Source: Alistipes sp. (GTDB lineage Bacteria > Bacteroidota > Bacteroidia > Bacteroidales > Rikenellaceae). From it: a stretch of 64,000 bases of DNA. The translations under genes were made by a program, and so were the position numbers. This document shows, one piece after another, positions 34,162-42,941 of this stretch. Position 1 is the first letter of the stretch. Each line of letters begins with the position of its first letter. The notes under the pieces are model-generated. The model searched no databases. It was not told the DNA's origin and saw only the letters and a program-made list of their open reading frames with translations. Location of the stretch: contig JAFZHB010000018.1 in NCBI GenBank assembly GCA_017555105.1, forward strand, positions 104,715 through 168,714. The letters run 5' to 3'.

Positions 34162-34206
34162 AACAGCAGGGCCTGCCTCCCAACGGAGACAGGTCCTGCT
34201 GTTTTT
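34162..34206. terminator. Bidirectional terminator between fucP and the plug gene
   Basis: AACAGCAGGGCCTG / CAGGTCCTGCTGTT stem with TTTTT after it; convergent genes on both sides. Confidence 0.85.
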
Positions 34207-34222
34207 ACCTATCAACGATCGT

Positions 34223-34945
34223 TTAGTGACGGTTGTGCTCGCGGTCGTAATCGAAGGTCGAAGCGCTCTTCGTGCGCACCACGATTGCACCATTTCCACC
34301 GCGCACACCATAGATCGCAGCATCCTTCATCACCACCACATAGGCCACCTGGTTGAGCTGAATGTGGTCGATCGAGCGCACCTCAATCTCATCGACAATG
34401 TAGAGCGGCGTCGGGTTGCCCGTCATACCACTCGTGTTGCGGATATTGACCGAATAGGTGCCATCCTCGGGATTCTCGCTCACATTCAAACCAGGGATAA
34501 GCCCCGAGAGCGCCGAGAGGATATCCGTACACCCCGTACGCAGCAGCTCCTCACCCGTGATCTGGCTATTGAAGCCGATATACTCGCGCTGACGCACATA
34601 CGATGAGCCGTAGTCGAGCAGCTTCATCGACTCCTCAGCACTGTAGTCCAAATCCTCCATAATGCGGATCTGCATGCTACGCTTTCCCTGCACGGGAATG
34701 TAGTAGGTACGCTTCTCCCAGCGCACCTTAAGCGTATCATCTGCCGCCACATTCGAGAGGCCAAAGCGACCCTTCTTATCGCTCTTCGCATAGCGCTCCT
34801 CCGACTTGACCCACACACGCGCCTGCTTGATGGGGTTCGAAGCCGCATCGAGCAACAGACCGTTGAAGGGGACAAATTCCTGCGCCGAGGCAGGCATCAG
34901 GTAGCAGAGTGCCACCACCAAAAAGAGCAAGCGCTTCATTGTCAT
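34223..34945 (-). CDS. TonB plug-domain protein without barrel
   Basis: A 240-residue exported protein (signal MKRLLFLVVALCYLMPASA). It has a carboxypeptidase-regulatory-like beta domain (FVPFNGLLLDAASNPIKQARV, about 24-95) followed by a TonB-receptor plug-like domain (ILSALSGLIPGLNVSENP ... MKDAAIYGVRGGNGAIVVRT). It then ends, with no 22-strand beta-barrel. The end is clean and followed by a terminator, so it does not look like a broken receptor gene. It is the third gene of an operon with a PiT phosphate transporter and DUF4924. Periplasmic, function unknown. An ATG two codons earlier is equally possible. Confidence 0.8.
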   Translation of the reverse strand: MTMKRLLFLVVALCYLMPASAQEFVPFNGLLLDAASNPIKQARVWVKSEERYAKSDKKGRFGLSNVAADDTLKVRWEKRTYYIPVQGKRSMQIRIMEDLDYSAEESMKLLDYGSSYVRQREYIGFNSQITGEELLRTGCTDILSALSGLIPGLNVSENPEDGTYSVNIRNTSGMTGNPTPLYIVDEIEVRSIDHIQLNQVAYVVVMKDAAIYGVRGGNGAIVVRTKSASTFDYDREHNRH

Positions 34946-34959
34946 CGGTTTTAAAGGCT

Positions 34960-35517
34960 CTATTTATCCTTGAAAAGATCGATCTCACCACGCTCTACCT
35001 TGCCGTGCAATGCAGCAAGCTCTGCCACCACGGGCGAGATATACTCCAGCGTATCGCTCACAGCCGAACGATCGCCCTGTCCCTTGATGCGGTAGAGCAT
35101 CGCAGCATAGAGAGCACGGAAGCAGAGTTCCGTGTCGTTCATACCCGGGTTGCCCAGCACCGCACGCAGCTTCGGCAGCTCGGGCTCGAGGCGTGCGCAG
35201 GTCGTGCGGTAGTGCTCGCCCACGGGCAGCTTCTGCAGCTGCAGGTGCAGGTCGTGCATATCCTGAATCAGGTGGAGCGTGTGCTCCAGGTGACCCTTCT
35301 CCTCCTTACCCTCCTGGCGTAGCAGGTTGGCAATATCCATATACCAGATCAGAAAGGCCGACTTCTGCTGCTCATCGAGCTCCTTACGCGGAGCGATGAG
35401 GGTCATATAAACCGCCTCGGGGCTGAACTGCAGTGCGCGCAGCAGATCCTCCAACTGCCAAAGGTAGAGGATGTATTCGGCAATGTTCTCTTTGCGTTTC
35501 GAAAGGGCTATATCCAT
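34960..35517 (-). CDS. DUF4924 family protein
   Basis: A 185-residue, all-helical cytosolic protein, recognised from memory as the Bacteroidota family DUF4924 by its opening KRKENIAEYILYLWQLEDLLRA-type pattern. Length and pattern agree; no activity is known. It lies 8 bases after the phosphate transporter and 14 before the plug protein, which suggests a common transcript. Medium confidence in the family name. Confidence 0.65.
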   Translation of the reverse strand: MDIALSKRKENIAEYILYLWQLEDLLRALQFSPEAVYMTLIAPRKELDEQQKSAFLIWYMDIANLLRQEGKEEKGHLEHTLHLIQDMHDLHLQLQKLPVGEHYRTTCARLEPELPKLRAVLGNPGMNDTELCFRALYAAMLYRIKGQGDRSAVSDTLEYISPVVAELAALHGKVERGEIDLFKDK

Positions 35518-35525
35518 CGTTCGAG

Positions 35526-37754
35526 CTATTTAATCCAAGTGGTGGGTTGTTGTTCGTTGTGGTGCTGCAGGAAGTACTGCTGCGACTTCAAGAGGTTACG
35601 CGACTGCAAAACCATATTCTTCGTTTCGGAGAGAATCGTCAGGTAGAGCATCGAGGCGCGGGTATTGGTCTTCGACGAGTCGATGCGCGAGAGCTCCGAC
35701 AACATCACCTCGGCAATGCGTTCGAAGAGGCCGTCACGCATCACCAGCACCGTCTCAATCTCCGAGAAATCACCCTTGACAAGCATCGTCGTGATGCGGC
35801 GATTGATCATCTCCACCTCATCGTTGATCGCCATCAGATCGCGCGTCTCCTCGGTCGAGAAGCCCTCGTGGCAGTTGTCGATGTGGTCAAAGGCCGGACG
35901 AGCGATGTGCAAGAGCGCCTTGGTCACCTCATTGAGGAAGTCCACCACCTGCACATAGTAGTGCGCAGCGTAGATATCGACATTTTGCAGACGCTTCAAG
36001 GTCGGCATCAGCGTATATTTGCGGTCACGCGACTGATAGAAGAGAGTATTGGCCTCCTTGACCATCGCCAGCAACTCACCGCGATTTTCGCGCATCGTAG
36101 CCAGCAGCGTGCGGTCGTAGATCTTCGTGGCACGGATCATCGTGTGTGCCACCTCCTCGCGCAGCGAGCGGATCACATCGTCGGTCGTTTCGCTCTGTGC
36201 TTGCTCCTCCGCCTGTTCCTCCTTCTTCTTCGAGAAGTTGCTGCGGATCAGCATATAGGTACAGAGCACCGTGACGATGATGAAGGCGATCGTACCACCA
36301 TAGATCAAGATCAGGCCAACGATGAAGGCGATGATAAAGCCACCCAAGGCCGTCACAAACCAACCCATCACGACCGTGATCACACCCGAGATGCGGTACA
36401 CCGCACTCTCACGACCCCACGCGCGGTCCGCCAACGACGAACCCATAGCCACCATGAAGCAGACATAGGTGGTCGAGAGGGGGAGCTTGAGCGAGGTTGC
36501 CAGGGCGATGAGCAGCGCCGAGGTGGTGAGGTTCACCGTTGCACGAATCATATCGAACGGAGCACCGCTGTGCTCGATATCCTCGAACTCGAAGCGGCGC
36601 TCGATGCGGGCACGCAGCCAAGCGGGGGTGATGTACTGCGCAGCGTTGCTGATCTGCATCGCTGCACGCACAATCGTACGCGAGAAGACCGACGAGCTGC
36701 CCTGCGAGGCATCTTCATCCTGCGAGGCGAGCTTCAGCTCGGTCTGCGAGACATGCATCGCCTTCTTCGAGGTCCAGAGCGTCACGAGCATGATGCCGCC
36801 CGCCAAGAGCAGGATCAGCATATTGGCCGGGATGTTCTCGTTGAGCGCACCCATGAGCATCGTCTGATCACCGGCCGCCGTAGCGATGCGGTAGGAGTCG
36901 AAGGCCGCCACGGGAACACCGATGAAGTTCACCAGGTCATTACCGGCGAAGGCCAGAGCCAGGGCAAAGGTACCCGAGAGGATGGTGATGCGCAGAATAT
37001 TGACCTTGAAGAGCTGAACAAACCACAGCACGAGCGAGCAGACCACCCAGCAACCGAAGAGTGCTAAGAGCAGGTTGTCGTTGATCCAGAGGATCATCGG
37101 ATGACCGGCCAAGAGGGTCTTCAAACCCTTAAAGAGGGCGAAATAGATGATTGCCGTCAGCGAAGCGCCACACCAAAAAGCACCCAATCGACGCAACATC
37201 GTCGCATAGCGGAACGAGAAGATCGTACGCGAGATGTACATCGAGATCGTACCACAAGTAAAGGCGATGACCACCGAAAGAAGAATGGCCGAGACGATAC
37301 CCATCGCACGCGAGGTGTTGATAAACGACCCGAGCGAGGCGATCGAGAGCGACTCATCGCCCGAGATCTTGAAGATCGAGACAGCAATCGCCGAACCGAG
37401 CAGACAGAAGATCAACGACACGGTGGTCGAGGTTGGCAGGCCGAGCGAGTTGTAGAGGTCGAGCAGAATGATGTTGGCAAACATCACACCCAGGTAGAGG
37501 ATCATCACCTCGTGGAAGGTGAAGAGCCCGGGGTTGAACATGCCGCTACGCGCGACCTCCATCATGCCACTCGAGGTAACAACGCCGATGATGATACCCA
37601 CCGAAGCGACCAAGAGGATGGTGCGCATCGAGGCGGCCTTTGAGCCGATGGCCGAGTTCAAGAAGTTCACGGCATCGTTCGTCACACCGACAAAGAGGCC
37701 CGAGACGGCCAAGATACCGAGAATGACGACAATTACAGTATAGATTTCACTCAT
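35526..37754 (-). CDS. pit: PiT phosphate transporter fused to PhoU-like domain
   Basis: A 742-residue inner-membrane transporter. The N-terminal part has the two PiT half repeats: GVTNDAVNFLNSAIGSKAAS near residues 23-42 and GNDLVNFIGVPVAAFDSY near 270. A further membrane region with STTYVCFMVAMGSSLADRAWG near 430 follows. The last 220 residues (from about 515) are soluble and helical, of the PhoU type, with repeated negatively charged helices. Such fusions couple phosphate or sulfate uptake to cytosolic control. A -7 box TATCTTTG on the - strand (37799-37806) lies upstream. First gene of the operon to 34223. Confidence 0.9.
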   Translation of the reverse strand: MSEIYTVIVVILGILAVSGLFVGVTNDAVNFLNSAIGSKAASMRTILLVASVGIIIGVVTSSGMMEVARSGMFNPGLFTFHEVMILYLGVMFANIILLDLYNSLGLPTSTTVSLIFCLLGSAIAVSIFKISGDESLSIASLGSFINTSRAMGIVSAILLSVVIAFTCGTISMYISRTIFSFRYATMLRRLGAFWCGASLTAIIYFALFKGLKTLLAGHPMILWINDNLLLALFGCWVVCSLVLWFVQLFKVNILRITILSGTFALALAFAGNDLVNFIGVPVAAFDSYRIATAAGDQTMLMGALNENIPANMLILLLAGGIMLVTLWTSKKAMHVSQTELKLASQDEDASQGSSSVFSRTIVRAAMQISNAAQYITPAWLRARIERRFEFEDIEHSGAPFDMIRATVNLTTSALLIALATSLKLPLSTTYVCFMVAMGSSLADRAWGRESAVYRISGVITVVMGWFVTALGGFIIAFIVGLILIYGGTIAFIIVTVLCTYMLIRSNFSKKKEEQAEEQAQSETTDDVIRSLREEVAHTMIRATKIYDRTLLATMRENRGELLAMVKEANTLFYQSRDRKYTLMPTLKRLQNVDIYAAHYYVQVVDFLNEVTKALLHIARPAFDHIDNCHEGFSTEETRDLMAINDEVEMINRRITTMLVKGDFSEIETVLVMRDGLFERIAEVMLSELSRIDSSKTNTRASMLYLTILSETKNMVLQSRNLLKSQQYFLQHHNEQQPTTWIK

Positions 37755-37887
37755 TGCAGTGTGTTTGGTTTTCGTCGCTCAAAAAGAGAAACATTTTCAC
37801 AAAGATAACAGAAAAGCAGGAAAAGCGAGACCCAAATGATGCTATTTAACATTAATTTAACATTGGCCATTTAGCCAATCTAACAAA

Positions 37888-37926
37888 GTTAGGGGATCTA
37901 GAGACACTGCCCTAAATCCCCTAAAC
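37888..37926 (-). terminator. Terminator after the GH43 gene
   Basis: Stem GTTAGGGGAT / ATCCCCTAAAC, with TTTGTTAGATT on the - strand behind it. The rest of 37755-37944 holds only the pit promoter. Confidence 0.75.
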
Positions 37927-37944
37927 CGTTTAACAGACTTCACC

Positions 37945-39432
37945 TTACTCCAGCGAGCGATATGTAAAGTTCTTGAAGGTTGCATAGCCATCACCGGCAC
38001 AGAAAACGCCCGGTAGGACGCTCTGGAACTCATAGAGCGTATTGTGGTCGTATCCGTTGATCATCATGCCCCAGGTCTCGCGGTGCCACTCCACACCGTC
38101 GAAGCTGTACTCGCCCGTGACGATGTGGTGATGGTTGCGCAGGCGCAGCCACATGTGCTCAGCCGAGCGACCTCGGCCCGACTCGCTACCCTTGCGGTAG
38201 CGCATGCGGCGCTCCTTGTTAAAGCCCGTACCCTGGAAGAAATCGCTGTTGTAGACCAGCAGCAGACCGGCCGTCACATCGCCATGCAGCTCGATCTCAG
38301 CCTCGATCTCGTAGGCGTGCTCGCCGGCCACAAACATCATCGGCGAGGAGTCGGCAGCGCGCGTACCCTTGCCCTGCAGGGTCAGCACACCCTCCTCAAC
38401 CCGGACACGCTCGGGGTCGAACGACTTGTAGAATTTCCACTCGTAGCCCAAACGGAACTCGCCGATGAGCGCCTTACGATCCACCTGCTCCTGCAACGGT
38501 AGCGGTGCTGCAATTGGCTCGGCCACATCCTTCACCACGGGGTAGAACCAACCATCCTCACCCAACACAACGGGCTCCATGAGCGTCTGGCGACCCAGGT
38601 TCGTGAAGCTATTCTCGTAGGCGTGGTAGACCACCCACCAACGCCCGTCGGGCGTATCAATCAGCGAGCCGTGACCCTTCGACCACCAGCGGTCGGCAGG
38701 ATCGTAGGTGTGCACCAACGGATTAAAGGGCGAATCCTCCCACGGGCCGTGGATCGACTTCGAGCGCGCCACAACCACCATGTGGCTCGTCGGCGGGCCG
38801 GCCGTGCCACCCTCGGCATTCAGGTAGTAGTAGTATTCGCCAATCTTGCGCAGCTTCGGTCCTTCGAGACACAAACCTTCGGTTGCCCACTCCTCGGGGT
38901 ACTGCCACCCTGCATAGACCGTCTCCATCGTCTCGGGGAGAATGGCCAGGCCATCGTCCGTGAGTCGCACACGCTTGCCAGCCGACATAAAGAGCCAGCG
39001 CGAACCATCCTCGCCCACCACATGGCAAGGGTCGATGTTTCCCACCTTCAGGTCGATCGGATCGCTCCAAGGCCCATAGGGCGAGTCAGCGTAGGTGACG
39101 AAGTTCATGCGTCCCTTAGGGTGCGCCACCGTGAAGTAGATGTAGTACTTATCCCCATATTTGCAGATGTCGGGTGCCCATACCGAGCCGAGGTACTCCT
39201 TCAGCGCATAGCTGATCGGCGTCCAATTGACCAGATCCTTCGAGTGAAAGACCGTCAGGCCCGGCTGATAGTCGAAGGCCGAGTGGGTCATATAGTAATC
39301 CTCGCCCTCACGCATAATAGTCGGGTCGGGGTAGTCGCCTCCGAGGATCGGATTCGTGTAGGTGGCCACACTCGCTCCACCGCAGGAGGTCAAAAAGATT
39401 ACCAGCGCAAAAAGGGTCAATAGTCGTTTCAT
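37945..39432 (-). CDS. GH43 glycoside hydrolase lipoprotein
   Basis: A 495-residue five-bladed propeller hydrolase of family 43, expected to cleave arabinose, xylose or galactose side chains. The lipobox LTSC (C17) anchors it. Catalytic residues are visible: base D36 (GGDYPDP), pKa modulator D88 (SVWAPDI) and acid E190 (CLEGPKL). After about residue 310 a beta-sandwich, concanavalin-like C-terminal domain follows. It stands alone, not in a SusC/D locus. Its promoter -33 element overlaps the rnpB terminator. The exact sugar cannot be told. Confidence 0.9.
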   Translation of the reverse strand: MKRLLTLFALVIFLTSCGGASVATYTNPILGGDYPDPTIMREGEDYYMTHSAFDYQPGLTVFHSKDLVNWTPISYALKEYLGSVWAPDICKYGDKYYIYFTVAHPKGRMNFVTYADSPYGPWSDPIDLKVGNIDPCHVVGEDGSRWLFMSAGKRVRLTDDGLAILPETMETVYAGWQYPEEWATEGLCLEGPKLRKIGEYYYYLNAEGGTAGPPTSHMVVVARSKSIHGPWEDSPFNPLVHTYDPADRWWSKGHGSLIDTPDGRWWVVYHAYENSFTNLGRQTLMEPVVLGEDGWFYPVVKDVAEPIAAPLPLQEQVDRKALIGEFRLGYEWKFYKSFDPERVRVEEGVLTLQGKGTRAADSSPMMFVAGEHAYEIEAEIELHGDVTAGLLLVYNSDFFQGTGFNKERRMRYRKGSESGRGRSAEHMWLRLRNHHHIVTGEYSFDGVEWHRETWGMMINGYDHNTLYEFQSVLPGVFCAGDGYATFKNFTYRSLE

Positions 39433-39463
39433 AGTCGTTTTCGTATTGGTATTGGTATTTGTA

Positions 39464-39495
39464 CAAATATAGCAAGAAAAAAGGCACCTTGCAAA
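39464..39495 (-). promoter_or_regulatory. GH43 promoter overlapping the rnpB terminator
   Basis: On the - strand: TTTG (39492-39495), 20-base spacer, TATATTTG (39464-39471). The -33 sits in the loop of the rnpB terminator hairpin, whose T tract is the spacer. The leader repeats TACCAA. Confidence 0.65.
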
Positions 39496-39509
39496 TGCAA
39501 AGTGCCTTT
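39481..39509 (-). terminator. rnpB terminator
   Basis: Stem AAGGCACTTTGC / GCAAGGTGCCTT on the - strand followed by TTTTTTCTTG. Confidence 0.85.
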
Positions 39510-39513
39510 ATAT

Positions 39514-39940
39514 CAGCAGATCCTATAAGCCGGGTTCTGTTGCCGACGCTGAAGCATTGTTCTCACGACAAAACTGCCTTAAAACGCGCTCCCCTCATCG
39601 ACCCCCTGTCATTTATCTACGACGGTGCTCTCACACCGCCTCCAGCAACCTACCCCCCGACATTGGGCGAGCAACCCTTAATTGTCGGTATACATGGTCT
39701 TGCAACCCACGGGATGTACGGACCGAGTGACATTGCTGCCCTCGCGGTGGGCTCTTACCCCACCTTTTCACCCTTACCGCATCGCAGATGACCCACAACG
39801 GAGTCTCCCAACACGGCGGTTATTTTCTGTTACACTTGCCATAAGCTCACGCCCATCAGGCCGTTAACCTGCGTGGTGCTCTATGTTGCCCGGACTTTCC
39901 TCCCCCGACCGAAGTCGGCAGCGACAGAGCGGATCTGCGG
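39514..39940 (-). ncRNA. rnpB: RNase P RNA
   Basis: Catalytic RNA of RNase P, which trims tRNA 5' leaders. On the - strand the 5' end GCAGATCC pairs with the 3' GGATCTGC (P1). The universal core GAGGAAAGTCCGGGC lies about 40 nt from the start, and the 3' ACAGAACCCGGCTTAT is the conserved P4 partner. A -7 box TATCTTTG (39943-39950) places the start at about 39939. The length of about 427 nt suits a type A RNA of this phylum. Confidence 0.95.
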
Positions 39941-39965
39941 GGCAAAGATATGAAAAATATTTGTC

Positions 39966-40012
39966 TGGGTGGTCGGTTTTTTAGATTTTTCTGACAATGA
40001 ACCGACCACCCA
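39966..40012. repeat. Large inverted repeat upstream of rnpB
   Basis: TGGGTGGTCGGTT / AACCGACCACCCA, 13 bp perfect, with a 21-base loop. It lies between the rnpB promoter and the end of batB. It may end transcription from batB or be a cruciform; GGGAGGCTTTAGAAAGGGAGG repeats follow to 40112. Confidence 0.6.
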
Positions 40013-40139
40013 CCCAAATACCGCGTTCTGCGAACGCGAATCCGCTCTGTGATATAGACAATCCCTCCAAACCTCCCTTTGAAAAGGGAGGCTTTAGAAA
40101 GGGAGGGCTTTAGATTTTGTTTAACTTTTCTTGAAGGAT

Positions 40140-41174
40140 TTACCGCTCCTCGCGGAAGATGTTCAGGTGCGCCAGAAGAGGGTTGCGACGATCGAGCAGC
40201 AGCAGTTCGATCAGGAGCAACACCAAACCGATCAAGAGCGGCAGACGATACTGCTCGTCAAACTCCTCGAAGCGGATCGTCGAGAGCTCCTGCTTCTCCA
40301 TCGCCTCGATCTCCTTCACGATCTCATCCAGTCCGATCGACTGCAGGGTCGAACGCACATAGAGTCCATCCGTCAGCTCGGCGATCTCGGTCAGCATCTC
40401 CTCGTTGAGCTTCGAGACAACCATCTCACCGCGCTCATCGCGGATAAAGTCGCCCCCAATCGTGATCGGAGCGCCCTCAGGCGTACCGATACCGATCGTA
40501 TAGATGCGCACACCCAATTCGGCGGCCCGGCGCGCCACCGCCACGGCGTCATCCTCGTGGTTCTCACCATCGGTGATCAGGATGATCACACGACTCTGTG
40601 CCCCCTCCTCGCTGCGTTCGCCCGAGAAGGAGAGGAGCGCCTGCTCCAGGGCCTTACCGACAGCCGTGCCCTGCACGCTCACCAACGAGGGGTCGATGCG
40701 ACGAGCAAAAGCCTTTGCCATGCGATAGTCGGAGGTGATCGGCAGCTGCACCTTCGGCTCACCGGCAAAGACCACCAGGCCGACACGATCCTGCTTCATT
40801 CCCTCGAAGAGTTTGTTGATGGCATATTTCGTGCGCTCGAGGCGGTTCGGAGCAAAGTCCTCGGCCAGCATCGAGTTCGATACATCGACCACAAGCATCA
40901 TCTCCACCCCCTCGGCCTTCTCCTCGCGGAGCTTCGAACCAAACTGCGGACGGGCAGCGGCCAAAATCAGGAAGCCAATGGCCAGCGTGAAGAGCAGGTG
41001 CTTGAGGAAGATGCGCCCCGACGAGTAGTCGGGCATCAACGCTTGCAGGGTTGTCAGTTCTCCGAAGCGCGCCAAACGGCGACGACGCGCGTGTCGAGCC
41101 CACAGATAGAGGAGCACCATCAGCGGCAAGAGCCACAGCAACCAAAGATATTGCGGATGTGCGAAACGAAACAT
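40140..41174 (-). CDS. batB: BatB-like von Willebrand A membrane protein
   Basis: A 344-residue inner-membrane protein with two N-terminal helices (about 8-25 and 58-75), a VWA domain with intact metal-ion site D97-V-S99-N-S101 (DVSNSM) and later TDGENHED, and a C-terminal helix. BatA/BatB are linked to aerotolerance in Bacteroides fragilis and act with MoxR-type chaperones. It lies 4 bases after batA and ends the operon. Confidence 0.9.
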   Translation of the reverse strand: MFRFAHPQYLWLLWLLPLMVLLYLWARHARRRRLARFGELTTLQALMPDYSSGRIFLKHLLFTLAIGFLILAAARPQFGSKLREEKAEGVEMMLVVDVSNSMLAEDFAPNRLERTKYAINKLFEGMKQDRVGLVVFAGEPKVQLPITSDYRMAKAFARRIDPSLVSVQGTAVGKALEQALLSFSGERSEEGAQSRVIILITDGENHEDDAVAVARRAAELGVRIYTIGIGTPEGAPITIGGDFIRDERGEMVVSKLNEEMLTEIAELTDGLYVRSTLQSIGLDEIVKEIEAMEKQELSTIRFEEFDEQYRLPLLIGLVLLLIELLLLDRRNPLLAHLNIFREER

Positions 41175-41178
41175 AGTA

Positions 41179-42165
41179 CTACGGAATGCGTTTTAACACG
41201 AAAATCGAGAGGAGGAACTCCGCCAACAAGAGCGCCAAAGCACCCAGCAGCCACTCCACAAAGCGTTCGTGATAGGAGATGTGTTCCATCACCTCCACCT
41301 TCGATTTTTCCATGCGGTTAATCTCATCGTAAATAGCGCGGAGCTTCTCCTTATCCGTGGCGCGGAAGTAGCGACCCCCCGTCAGCTCGGCAATGGAGGA
41401 GAGGGTCTTCTCATCAATCTCAACCTTCTGCTGCACGAAGGTCGTCTGACCGAACATATCCACAGCCGGATAGGGTGCCATGCCCTCCGTACCGACACCG
41501 ATCGTATAGACACGAATACCCTGCGCCTTGGCGATCTCGGCCGCTGTCATCGGGGCGATCTCACCGCGGTTATTCACACCGTCGGTCAACAGGATGATCA
41601 CCTTCGACTTCGCCTCGCTCTCGCGCAGGCGGTTGATGGCCGTCGCCAAACCGTTACCGATGGCCGTACCATCCTCGATCAGGCCGCTGCGGATGCGGCT
41701 CAACAGCGTCTGCAGCGTACCCTGGTCGGTCGTCAGGGGCGATTGCGTGAAGGCCTCACCGGCAAAAGCCACCAAACCGATGCGATCGCCGTAGCGATCG
41801 GCCACAAAGGCTCCGGCCACCTCCTTGGCTGCCGTAATGCGGTCGGGCGTAAAGTCGCGTGCCAACATCGAGCCACTGACATCGATCGAGAGCATGATAT
41901 CGATACCCTCTGTATTGGTATGCGAGAGGCGCTCGACATCCTGCGGACGCGCCAACGCCACCACAAGCATCGCCAACGCACCCATGCGCAGGGCAAAGGG
42001 GAGGTGGCGCAGGTAGTAGCGCACGGTGCGCGGTGCCCGCAAGAGGGCATCCACACTCGAAAAACGAATCGTGGCACCCCCGCGCAGCGTCTTCCAGATG
42101 TAGTAACCTACCAACGGGAACAGTGCTACGAGCAGCCACAACAGATATGGATAAGCAAAATGCAT
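41179..42165 (-). CDS. batA: BatA-like von Willebrand A membrane protein
   Basis: A 328-residue paralogue of batB with the same layout: N-terminal membrane helices, VWA metal site D95-V-S97-G-S99 (DVSGSM), TDGVNNRGE, and a C-terminal membrane helix (about 300-322). BatA and BatB probably form a heteromer at the membrane facing the periplasm-to-cytosol interface, as in B. fragilis. It follows the TPR gene by 13 bases. Confidence 0.9.
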   Translation of the reverse strand: MHFAYPYLLWLLVALFPLVGYYIWKTLRGGATIRFSSVDALLRAPRTVRYYLRHLPFALRMGALAMLVVALARPQDVERLSHTNTEGIDIMLSIDVSGSMLARDFTPDRITAAKEVAGAFVADRYGDRIGLVAFAGEAFTQSPLTTDQGTLQTLLSRIRSGLIEDGTAIGNGLATAINRLRESEAKSKVIILLTDGVNNRGEIAPMTAAEIAKAQGIRVYTIGVGTEGMAPYPAVDMFGQTTFVQQKVEIDEKTLSSIAELTGGRYFRATDKEKLRAIYDEINRMEKSKVEVMEHISYHERFVEWLLGALALLLAEFLLSIFVLKRIP

Positions 42166-42178
42166 ATATTATTCTCTT

Positions 42179-42937
42179 TTACCAATTCTTCGATCCACGG
42201 ATCACCACACCCTGCTTCTCCTTCAGCTTCTCCTGCGTACGATCCTCCTGCGCCTGAATGGCGTCGAGCATCTGCTCCTGTTCTTGCTCGGAGATACCGC
42301 TCTCTACAGGCTTTGGCTGGGCAGGCTGCTCCTGCTGATCGCCCTCATCGGGCTGTTGATCTTGCTGGTCCTGCTTCTCTTGCTGATCCTGCTGATCGTC
42401 TCCACCCTGCGGTTGTTGCTGTTGGTTTTGGTTCTGATCCTGATTTTGATCTTGGTTCTGGTCTTGGTTTTGATCTTGATTCTGATCCTGATTCTGCTGT
42501 TGATCCTCCAACAGCTTCTTCGTATAGGCGTAGTTATACTTCGTCTCCATGTCGTTGGGGTTGAGTCGTAACGCCCCACGGTAGCTCTCCAACGCCTCCT
42601 GATACTGCTGCTGCTTGAACTGCGCATTGCCCAGGTTGTAGAGCGCGTGAGCTCGCTCCTCATCCGAGCGCAGTGAGTCGGCTGCAGCCTGCTGCATCGC
42701 CTTCGTCGCCGCCTCGTAGCGCTCCATGCGATAGAGCGCATTACCCTGGTTATAGGTCGCCTCGAATTGTCCGGGTTGCGCCTCCAAGGCGCGATTATAG
42801 TGCTCGATGCTGCGTTCGTAGCTCCCCTTATTGAAGGCGCGATTACCCCGACGCACCGCTGCGCGCTCGGGCATCTGCTGTGCCGCCAAAGGCAGCGCAA
42901 GCAGCAACAACGCAATCGTCCATATCGTCTGTTTCAT
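42179..42937 (-). CDS. batC: TPR protein with Q/N/D repeat tail (BatC-like)
   Basis: A 252-residue exported protein: signal peptide (MKQTIWTIALLLLALPLAAQ), three tetratricopeptide repeats (about 28-150), then a tract of repeated NQDQ units and Q-rich sequence (about 155-215), then a charged C-terminal helix. BatC of B. fragilis is also a TPR protein. I prefer the ATG at 42937, since the signal peptide starts there and the GGAGGAG lies upstream; 42949 would overlap the previous stop. In B. fragilis batC follows batB; here it stands before batA. Confidence 0.8.
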   Translation of the reverse strand: MKQTIWTIALLLLALPLAAQQMPERAAVRRGNRAFNKGSYERSIEHYNRALEAQPGQFEATYNQGNALYRMERYEAATKAMQQAAADSLRSDEERAHALYNLGNAQFKQQQYQEALESYRGALRLNPNDMETKYNYAYTKKLLEDQQQNQDQNQDQNQDQNQDQNQDQNQNQQQQPQGGDDQQDQQEKQDQQDQQPDEGDQQEQPAQPKPVESGISEQEQEQMLDAIQAQEDRTQEKLKEKQGVVIRGSKNW

Positions 42938-42941
42938 CTGT

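Noticed and set aside
35433-37067. 544-codon open frame on the + strand across the PiT transporter
   Set aside because: Antisense to transmembrane coding DNA, rich in H/R/D; no domain.
42415-42505. Repeat tract as CRISPR-like array
   Set aside because: Units are contiguous 12-base coding repeats without spacers, in frame with a TPR protein.
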